From Promethearchaeia archaeon (GTDB lineage: Archaea; Asgardarchaeota; Lokiarchaeia; Sigyniarchaeales; SOKP01), in the NCBI GenBank assembly GCA_029856125.1, contig JAHQWJ010000030.1, positions 1 through 48,449 on the forward strand: a stretch of DNA of 48,449 nt, read 5' to 3'. Position 1 is the stretch's first letter. Each line of letters begins with the position of its first letter. The notes under the pieces were generated by a model. It saw only the letters and a program-made list of their open reading frames with translations, was not told the origin of the DNA and did no database searches. Below are positions 42,605 to 48,449 of this stretch, one piece after another. A program made the position numbers and the translations under genes.

Positions 42605-43289
42605 CCCCCTGTAATCGCGTTAAACCGTAATTTAATATGAAAGATATAGATATTAGAATGATACCTAACGCTATAGCCATTCCAAATTCACCCATACGTG
42701 TTTGCAATACAATTGAAGTAGTAAACGTTCTCGTCGCCCACCGAATGTTTCCACCTACAATCATTACAGCCCCAACTTCAGATATTGCTTGACCAAAAGC
42801 TACGAGAAATCCCGCAATAATCGATTTTTTTGAATGTTTGATTAATTCCCACCAAAGTTGCCGTTCATTAGCCCCCAAAGAAAGTACCGTTTCTTTCAAG
42901 GCGGGATCTACACTTTCTATTGCTGCCTTTCCGGTTCCAATTATGATTGGTACCGCTAAAAGGAATTGAGCAATAATCATAGCAGTTGTTGAATATAACA
43001 ACCCTAACGATCCGAATATTCCTCCAGCAGATAGTAGTAAAAATACAATAAGCCCCATTACTACAGGTGGAAATCCCATAAAAGTATTTATTAAATTGCT
43101 AAGAAATCTTTTTCCTCGGAATTCTCTTAAACCAATAAATGAACCAATTGGTAAAGAGACTAAAGCTGCTAAAAAAGTAGAAGTTAAAGAAACGCGAAAT
43201 GAGACTTCAATCACGCCCCAGACTTCTGGATTTAAAGTAAATATTAAATAAATCGCTTCTAAAATTCCTTCTATAATTTCATTTGACAT
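42594..43289 (-). CDS. tupB: ABC transporter permease, tungstate type
   Basis: Membrane subunit of the importer, with five or six hydrophobic segments and the EAA loop for contact with the ATPase (LSLGANERQLWWELIKHSKK). FGQAISEVGAVMIVGGNIRW followed by TRTFTTSIVLQTRMGEF is characteristic of TupB proteins. At 231 aa it is normal. It follows TupA after 12 bases and overlaps the ATPase gene. Confidence 0.93.
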   Translation of the reverse strand: MSNEIIEGILEAIYLIFTLNPEVWGVIEVSFRVSLTSTFLAALVSLPIGSFIGLREFRGKRFLSNLINTFMGFPPVVMGLIVFLLLSAGGIFGSLGLLYSTTAMIIAQFLLAVPIIIGTGKAAIESVDPALKETVLSLGANERQLWWELIKHSKKSIIAGFLVAFGQAISEVGAVMIVGGNIRWATRTFTTSIVLQTRMGEFGMAIALGIILISISFILNYGLTRLQGGDK

Positions 43290-43301
43290 TTTTTTTTCTA
43301 T

Positions 43302-44312
43302 TTAAGCAAATTCTTGTTGGTAACTTGTCCAAAAAGAAACTTCTTCTTCAGTAGTTGGGCAGTTATGAGTTGTATTACACATCCCAAAGGCAGCATGGAA
43401 TAGTTTTTCTCCGTTTTTTGTATAAGAATCTATTAAGTTTTGCCCATAGTCTGAAGTCAGAAATCCAACAAATCTCAATACGCTACTATATTTAACGTGT
43501 GAATGTAAGTCTGGATTTACGGGGATTACGCCATAAGGATTAAGTAAGTGATCCTCCCCTATAACTGATTCAGCTAAGATTTTTAGAGATGTATAGGTAT
43601 CATTGAAAGAAAGCCAAGTACCTCGATCAATTAAAGTATATCCCTGGTTATTTGCATCCTGAAAAGTCATTTGTAAAGTAGTTGCCATTCCTTGTCCAGT
43701 TTCTGTGTATTTATCAGGCTGTCCAAACCAGTCCACTTCTGGAATAACACTGATTAGTGACCATAAAAATAATTCTTTGGAATAAGTACCTGAGCCGTCA
43801 CCTCGAGAGTAAAATGTTGAATTGCCTGCATCTATACCCTCTTTTAATTTTGTCATAACAATTGTAATGTTGTCGTTTGGTAATAATTCTGCAGGGTTAC
43901 TTTCGTGACCAACTATAATAAAATCATTGTACATGACACATGCTCTATTTATCCCGTAAGGAGTTTGTCCATCGCTATCGTTTACAAAAATATCTTCTCT
44001 AGACCTAGAATGTACGAGTATTACATCTACATCGCCACTCTCTCCATATACTAGTGCTTGTCCCGTTCCAACTGATAGAACTGAAACCTCGATACCAGTT
44101 TTTTGAGTGAATTCAGGCAACAAATAATCTAATAATCCAGAATCATACGTAGAAGTTGTAGTGGCAAGGGTAATTCGAGTTGGATTTCGAGCGGATAATA
44201 ATTCGATTATAAAAAAAGTTCCGAAAGAACCTCCAATTATGAGAATAAAAATAATTAAAACTACAGTTTTGTGCTCACTAATTATAGTTTTTAATGTTCT
44301 CCTCTTACTCAA
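43302..44312 (-). CDS. tupA: Tungstate-binding protein, membrane-anchored
   Basis: Extracytoplasmic solute-binding protein of the TupA family. After an uncleaved-looking N-terminal membrane helix (residues 16-38; no lipobox Cys), the ligand motif ATTTSTYDSGLLDYLLPEF appears, then VGTGQALVYGESGDVDVILV, and SRGDGSGTYSKELFLW, which includes oxyanion-binding residues of TupA/WtpA-like proteins. Tungstate is the usual ligand of TupA, but molybdate cannot be excluded. It is first in tupABC, upstream of the cofactor genes on the same strand. Confidence 0.93.
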   Translation of the reverse strand: MSKRRTLKTIISEHKTVVLIIFILIIGGSFGTFFIIELLSARNPTRITLATTTSTYDSGLLDYLLPEFTQKTGIEVSVLSVGTGQALVYGESGDVDVILVHSRSREDIFVNDSDGQTPYGINRACVMYNDFIIVGHESNPAELLPNDNITIVMTKLKEGIDAGNSTFYSRGDGSGTYSKELFLWSLISVIPEVDWFGQPDKYTETGQGMATTLQMTFQDANNQGYTLIDRGTWLSFNDTYTSLKILAESVIGEDHLLNPYGVIPVNPDLHSHVKYSSVLRFVGFLTSDYGQNLIDSYTKNGEKLFHAAFGMCNTTHNCPTTEEEVSFWTSYQQEFA

Positions 44313-44358
44313 GTTATTTTCACAGATTTTATGATTTTAACATAGTTTTTAATTTTTC

Positions 44359-44387
44359 GAGTTTCCACTTCTCTCAAGTGGAAATTC
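44359..44387 (-). promoter_or_regulatory. Hairpin in the tupA upstream region
   Basis: TTTCCACTT-CTCTC-AAGTGGAAA is a perfect nine-base inverted repeat with a five-base loop, extended by three more pairs (one G-U) to 12 pairs. It lies 47 bases upstream of the tupA ATG and about 110 bases downstream of the acyl-CoA dehydrogenase stop. It could terminate the dehydrogenase transcript, act as an RNA switch in the tup leader, or be an operator for a dimeric regulator. No long T tract follows. Confidence 0.4.
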
Positions 44388-44493
44388 TAGCAATATGTTG
44401 AAAAAAAAAATTCATAACTTAAAAAATTATGCGTTTGGTTTGATCGGTAATAACGATAAAAACCTGTAAGAGTATAAAAAATGGTGATTTAAT

Positions 44494-46251
44494 TTAGATT
44501 ACAACTACAAGATCTTCTTCTTTTTTCTCACTTATTCTCTTCTTAAATTTCCGCAATAACCCTGAAAATTTCATTGGTTTTTCTTTATAATCAAGGTCAT
44601 TTAAAGCTTGTTCTTGATATACTCTAACAATCTCGTTAGAAAGTTCTTGCCAATCCCTGCAGATACTTAATGTTATTTCATCACTCCTTAAAAGAGTTTC
44701 ATGAGAAATAATCTTTGCAAACTCTTTTGCTAAGGGTTCTACGATACTCTGATCAGCCCCTTCAAGTACATCTCTGATAAAATCTTCCGCAGAATACCAT
44801 TCGGCGACTCTTTGAAGATCACGATGAATTTGAGTGAGTAGAACATTTCTGGGTCCTTCCCAAAGTTCCATTATCATAGAATCTCTGTGGAGTCGTGGTA
44901 ATGCTATGAAATCCTCCATTATTCCATGGCCACCAAAGAAAGAAATAGCCATACGTATCAGAGCAGGAGCCTCATCAGCAACAACAATCTTGCATAGCAT
45001 TATAAGCTCACGTAATCTGAATCGTCGTTTGCGTTCATCGACATTATCTATTTGCTGTAACTCTCTTATCCCACTAATTAATTCCTCGCCAAAATGAATA
45101 AACTCTGAATATAGCTTAAATGCACCTGCAGTTGATCTCATGACAGCATGTTTTAAATCATTAATCTGATTCATCATTAGCGGAAAAGATGCAATAGGAA
45201 CTCCAAAGGCAGTTCTAAATTGAGCATATAAGATAGCTTCCCTTGCAACACGAAGACCCCCTGCTGCCATACCAAAAGCAATATGAAGTCTCGATAGAGA
45301 AAGAACAATTCCAACGACATCTGCTAATCCTTTCTCATGAGGTCCTACAGGATATGCAACGGCACCATTATATGTAATCTCCGCTGTGGGGAGTTCAGCA
45401 GTACCTAGTTTCTGTTTGAGTCGATCAATAGTATATGAATTTCTAACCCCCTTTTCTTTATTTCCAGGAAGCCAAGCTGGAACAGCAAATGCAGCGACTC
45501 TTGTCGATGATGGAACACCCTTAGGTTTTGCTGTGACGATCGCATAATCTGCTTGCATTGCAGAACAGAAAAATTTTTGACCGTATATACGCCAGCAATT
45601 TGAAATTCCATCGGGACCCTCCGCCTCCTCATAAACAGCTTCTACCAAATTAACTGGAACATCACTTCCTCCTTGAATTTCACTAATAAATTGCGAGCCT
45701 AAACTATATTCTCCATTTATACCATCTCGAACGGCTGTGAGACATGCTTTTGCTTCTGAACTTAATTCATTTTCATATTTTTGCATTAACCAGACCATTC
45801 CATGAGTACAAGCAACAGGACACATAACACCCACCTCTCCCAACTGATATAGGAGAGACATTTTAGCAAATCTACTCCAAGCGGTATTTCTATTAGGGTC
45901 GAATAAACCTAAACTAAATACTCCCTTTTCAAGCTGCTCGGTCTCAGCAGCCCTTTTAATCCTATCTATTCGATGATTATGTCCATCATAATGTTGTATG
46001 ACTGTGCATTTCGCCCGATTCTCAAGTCGAGTTGCCTCATCTGCTAAATCCCTCCAAAGGTAGGAAGCTTTATCCGACAACTCTTTAAGTTCAGCATCTA
46101 TTCTCTCGAATTCAGAACCCGTATATTTTTTAATTAATGCTTGAAAAAATTCATCATCTCTATAGAAATTAAATTGATTTTTAACGAATAAATAATCATC
46201 AAATGAATATGGGTTGTTTCTATCACCCTCAGTACTTTCTTGTGCACACAT
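44494..46251 (-). CDS. AidB-like acyl-CoA dehydrogenase
   Basis: FAD-dependent acyl-CoA dehydrogenase superfamily, AidB-like branch. Seen: QFISEIQGGSDVPVNLVEA (flavin contact), WRIYGQKFFCSAMQADYAIV, LSRLHIAFGMAAGGLRVARE, FGVPIASFPLMMNQI, FFGGHGIMEDF and MELWEGPRNVLLTQ. At 585 aa it is larger than ordinary 380-aa members, as AidB and ACAD11 types are, with a C-terminal helical extension. AidB proteins bind DNA and are linked to alkylation stress, but this archaeal member may well act on acyl-CoA. It stands alone and is not next to fatty-acid genes. Confidence 0.88.
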   Translation of the reverse strand: MCAQESTEGDRNNPYSFDDYLFVKNQFNFYRDDEFFQALIKKYTGSEFERIDAELKELSDKASYLWRDLADEATRLENRAKCTVIQHYDGHNHRIDRIKRAAETEQLEKGVFSLGLFDPNRNTAWSRFAKMSLLYQLGEVGVMCPVACTHGMVWLMQKYENELSSEAKACLTAVRDGINGEYSLGSQFISEIQGGSDVPVNLVEAVYEEAEGPDGISNCWRIYGQKFFCSAMQADYAIVTAKPKGVPSSTRVAAFAVPAWLPGNKEKGVRNSYTIDRLKQKLGTAELPTAEITYNGAVAYPVGPHEKGLADVVGIVLSLSRLHIAFGMAAGGLRVAREAILYAQFRTAFGVPIASFPLMMNQINDLKHAVMRSTAGAFKLYSEFIHFGEELISGIRELQQIDNVDERKRRFRLRELIMLCKIVVADEAPALIRMAISFFGGHGIMEDFIALPRLHRDSMIMELWEGPRNVLLTQIHRDLQRVAEWYSAEDFIRDVLEGADQSIVEPLAKEFAKIISHETLLRSDEITLSICRDWQELSNEIVRVYQEQALNDLDYKEKPMKFSGLLRKFKKRISEKKEEDLVVVI

Positions 46252-46427
46252 ATTTATTTCACTACTCTTCTTTCTTTATTAAAAATTTTTAGAAAGTCTT
46301 GTTATTTAAATCTAAGCGGACTAGTTTAAATTTTTATGTGAAAATTTACAAATATATCAAGGTCAATTTTGCATAAAGTTGATTGGAGGTAAGAATTTTA
46401 TAAAATGATTTAACAAAATAACAAAAA

Positions 46428-47348
46428 TTAGGTGAAATTAAACAAATTTCTCGCTTTATCAACGGTACTGGAATCAAATTTCCTAAATAAAGCATATGCA
46501 GTAATTGGCACGACACAGCCACAATTTTCGCATAAACGTGGTGAATTTCCCATGACACAAAACTTTTGTTTTCCATCAGGATAGAAACTTTTTATATAAC
46601 CAGTTTTAAATATGCAATGTGGCACAAATTCTTTTGACTTGTATATTTCTAACATTTTTTTGGAATAAAAAATAAAATCTCCATATTCACGCATTACTTT
46701 TAAAATATCTTTTATAGTCTTTTTTAATATACTACCATTTAATAAAAGTGGGCTGTCAGGATAGTCGGTATAAAATTGAAGGATTAATCCAGAAGCACCG
46801 TTATCGTGAGCAATCTTAACAATATCTTCAATTTCCTTATAATTTAATGTCATGATGGTTGTTGTAACGACCGGATTGTTCTCCCGAATATTTTCTATAA
46901 CTTTATCAAAGACCTTTGCACCTCTTATCTTATCATGAGTTTCCTTGGTACCATCTATACTTACCCAGTATTTCGGTTGTTTATATCCATTAAATCGAGG
47001 TAATTTTATAATTCCATTTGATACAACCTGAACTGAGGGAAAAATTTTAATCGCTTCTTTTATAACATCCATTCTTAAAGTAGGTTCTCCACCGGTTAAA
47101 ACAGCTATTTTTGTTCCTAATTTTCTATGGTATTTAAAAACTTTAATCCATTCTTCGTCCGATAACTCCGTCCTTTTATTTTTTAATTCCTTTGTTGATG
47201 AGAAAAAATAACAATGCTTACATTTTAAGTTACATTGCCAAGTTAAATCATAATTCACATATAGCGGAACTTTTCTTACTATTGCCTGTAAAAATGATGG
47301 ACCCATGGAAGCAAAACTTATTATATTTTTCACAGTAAAAAGTCCCAT
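46428..47348 (-). CDS. Radical SAM protein with C-terminal Cys cluster
   Basis: Radical SAM enzyme. The cluster motif is Cys39-x3-Cys43-x2-Cys46 (DLTWQCNLKCKHCYFF), followed by VLTGGEPTLR and VSIDGTKETHDKIRGAKVFD, a SPASM-subfamily pattern. The C-terminus has more Cys (HCIFKTG, FCVMGNSP, RLCENCGC), which probably bind an auxiliary 4Fe-4S cluster. Many relatives modify peptides, but no small precursor peptide is seen nearby. The start is set at ATG 47348; a GTG at 47384 would add 12 residues. Substrate unknown. Confidence 0.88.
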   Translation of the reverse strand: MGLFTVKNIISFASMGPSFLQAIVRKVPLYVNYDLTWQCNLKCKHCYFFSSTKELKNKRTELSDEEWIKVFKYHRKLGTKIAVLTGGEPTLRMDVIKEAIKIFPSVQVVSNGIIKLPRFNGYKQPKYWVSIDGTKETHDKIRGAKVFDKVIENIRENNPVVTTTIMTLNYKEIEDIVKIAHDNGASGLILQFYTDYPDSPLLLNGSILKKTIKDILKVMREYGDFIFYSKKMLEIYKSKEFVPHCIFKTGYIKSFYPDGKQKFCVMGNSPRLCENCGCVVPITAYALFRKFDSSTVDKARNLFNFT

Positions 47349-47456
47349 AATCAATATAAGATTCGATGTTTTAAATATAAGCACTTCAAAACAAATAGAA
47401 CTGGGATTGTAATTATTTTTAAAGAAATAAAATATTAATAATAAAATAAAAATAAG

Positions 47457-48194
47457 TTAAGGCATAGTTATAATATTGGAATCTTCATCGAGATTGATTA
47501 TTCCTTTAACAGCTAGCTGCTTAATTGTCCGCACTGCCATAATAGGCGGGACAGAAAGAAGTTTCTTTAACTCATTAAGGTTGCAGCTTCCCTGAGCCAT
47601 GATCGTTGCTAATATATCGACTTCAGATATTTCTTCCTCAGAATTCTCTATTAAAAACGATGTAAAATAGTTATCCCTTTTCAAATGATTTAGTTTTAAG
47701 TCTAAATCCTTCATCTTTTCTTCGGAATATTCTGTTCTTAAATGTCTTTCGCGGTTTTCGTTGTCTATCTTTTTTTGATCTAATAGATTGTTATCCTCTT
47801 CCTTCGAAACAATTTTGTTGTTAATAAATTTTAGTTTCGACTGAAGATCTTCAAGTTCTAACTTCGGTCCTTTTAGATCGTCGCTGATTTGTTCAATAGA
47901 TTTTTGTAGTTCTGAAGTCTTTGCTTGTAAGCCATTTTTAGACGACTTTAAGACTTCTATTTGTTTTGCTAGGTCATCCGATTTTGTGTTGAGTTCTGTT
48001 AGTTCATTATTTTGGATTTCGATCTTCTCTTCAAGCTTTTTAACATCTTCTTGTTCAAGTTGCATCTTTTTCCAAGTTAAGCTCAAATTCTGAATAATAT
48101 TTTCACTGTTTTTTTGAATTGCTTGTAGGTATTCGTCGAAGTACTTCTCGAGCTGTTCAATTGTTCCTAAAATGTCGTTTAAGTTCGAACTCAT
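47457..48194 (-). CDS. Coiled-coil protein with C-terminal winged helix
   Basis: Not a recognised family. Residues 1-170 are a long coiled coil rich in Glu, Lys, Gln and Leu. Residues 185-245 look like a winged helix-turn-helix (EVDILATIMAQGSCNLNELK, then MAVRTIKQLAVKGIINLDED). It is translated with the preceding small winged-helix gene: that stop and this ATG share bases (TAATG), and a GGAGG lies 12 bases ahead. The design suggests a scaffold or DNA-associated complex. Asgard genomes have many such proteins, but the role is open. Confidence 0.75.
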   Translation of the reverse strand: MSSNLNDILGTIEQLEKYFDEYLQAIQKNSENIIQNLSLTWKKMQLEQEDVKKLEEKIEIQNNELTELNTKSDDLAKQIEVLKSSKNGLQAKTSELQKSIEQISDDLKGPKLELEDLQSKLKFINNKIVSKEEDNNLLDQKKIDNENRERHLRTEYSEEKMKDLDLKLNHLKRDNYFTSFLIENSEEEISEVDILATIMAQGSCNLNELKKLLSVPPIMAVRTIKQLAVKGIINLDEDSNIITMP

Positions 48195-48449
48195 TAGAAA
48201 TCGACCTCCTCTTTTAAAGTGATTGTACCAGAAGATTGGTCGTATTCAATAGGAGCATTATCTTCAAGCATTTTTGTAATTATTTTGCGTGCTTGCTCTT
48301 CTTTCATATCAATGGCAACTAGAATATTTCTAAGGTCTAAAGAACTTCCTACTTGTAGAGCTTTAATAAACTGGTAAAGTTGGGAAGTTATGTATTTTCT
48401 CTTTATCAAAACCTTCATAGCTGCGACTCTAATCTCGTAGGATTCAACG
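48194..48449 (-). CDS. Winged-helix-like small protein (5' end may lie outside the window)
   Basis: From the ATG at 48418 the protein has 74 residues with a winged-helix look: ITSQLYQFIKALQ, LRNILVAIDMKEEQARKIIT, KMLEDNAPIEYDQSSGTITL. The frame is open from that ATG to the window edge (SYEIRVAA precedes the Met), so the gene may be longer. It overlaps the coiled-coil/winged-helix gene by one base and is probably its partner. Function unknown. Confidence 0.65.
   Translation of the reverse strand, partial: VESYEIRVAAMKVLIKRKYITSQLYQFIKALQVGSSLDLRNILVAIDMKEEQARKIITKMLEDNAPIEYDQSSGTITLKEEVDF

Noticed and set aside
46346..46576. 76-codon frame overlapping the 3' end of the radical SAM gene
   Set aside because: Lies in another frame over the Cys-rich C-terminus, which is well explained by the radical SAM protein.
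1..48449. CRISPR array, insertion sequence or prophage
   Set aside because: No direct-repeat/spacer pattern, transposase, integrase or phage structural gene was seen anywhere.

Overview
The window is a gene-dense, strongly A+T-rich stretch of archaeal chromosome, most likely from an Asgard archaeon (Lokiarchaeia-like). The archaeal call rests on a PCNA-binding Nre repair protein, a DUF2070 membrane protein, a PAC2 proteasome chaperone homologue, a Bat-type HTH regulator, TATA boxes instead of bacterial promoters, and T-tract terminators. The Asgard call is an inference from an Arf-like small GTPase with a linked longin/roadblock-like protein, SDS22-type leucine-rich repeat proteins and many coiled-coil/winged-helix proteins. 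No rRNA, tRNA, CRISPR array, transposase or phage gene was seen.

Layout. 1-4.3 kb: 3' part of an MFS transporter with a long cytoplasmic helical tail, two unknown proteins, a possible PIN-domain remnant and a nucleotidyltransferase. 4.4-8.4 kb: an old-yellow-enzyme-type FMN/4Fe-4S/FAD reductase, then a PAC2 protein and a zinc-ribbon membrane protein. 8.5-11.6 kb: DUF2070, then an overlapping pair of an Arf-like GTPase and a longin-like/winged-helix protein. 11.6-20.7 kb: an unknown protein whose frame runs past its first ATG, an RNA m5C methyltransferase, a queuosine-precursor-type transporter, a DUF362 ferredoxin protein, a nitronate-monooxygenase-like enzyme, a membrane protein, an amidohydrolase and NreA. 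20.9-23 kb: two tandem medium-chain dehydrogenases with base composition unlike the neighbours. 23-31.5 kb: Hsp20, a GH3 glycosidase, an LRR protein, an O-methyltransferase, a flavodiiron protein, a Bat-type regulator and a VWA/MoxR pair. 31.7-35.6 kb: a FixC-like flavoprotein with a FixX-like ferredoxin, and a membrane-anchored alpha/beta hydrolase.

35.6-44.3 kb is a pterin-cofactor locus. Seven co-directional genes (moaC, moaA, moaD, moaE, moeA, moaB, a second moeA) make the molybdopterin backbone and insert the metal. A TupABC-type tungstate (or molybdate) importer lies just upstream on the same strand, so metal uptake and cofactor synthesis are side by side. 44.4-48.4 kb: an AidB-like acyl-CoA dehydrogenase, a radical SAM protein and a coiled-coil/winged-helix pair that reaches the window edge.

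The most unusual observations are: (1) the GTPase/longin-winged-helix pair, which could be a direct G-protein-to-transcription switch; (2) two genes whose coding-like frames extend well upstream of the first ATG/GTG/TTG and in which an ATA codon sits exactly where a start is expected; and (3) the compact tungsten/molybdenum cofactor locus with a hairpin upstream of the transporter.
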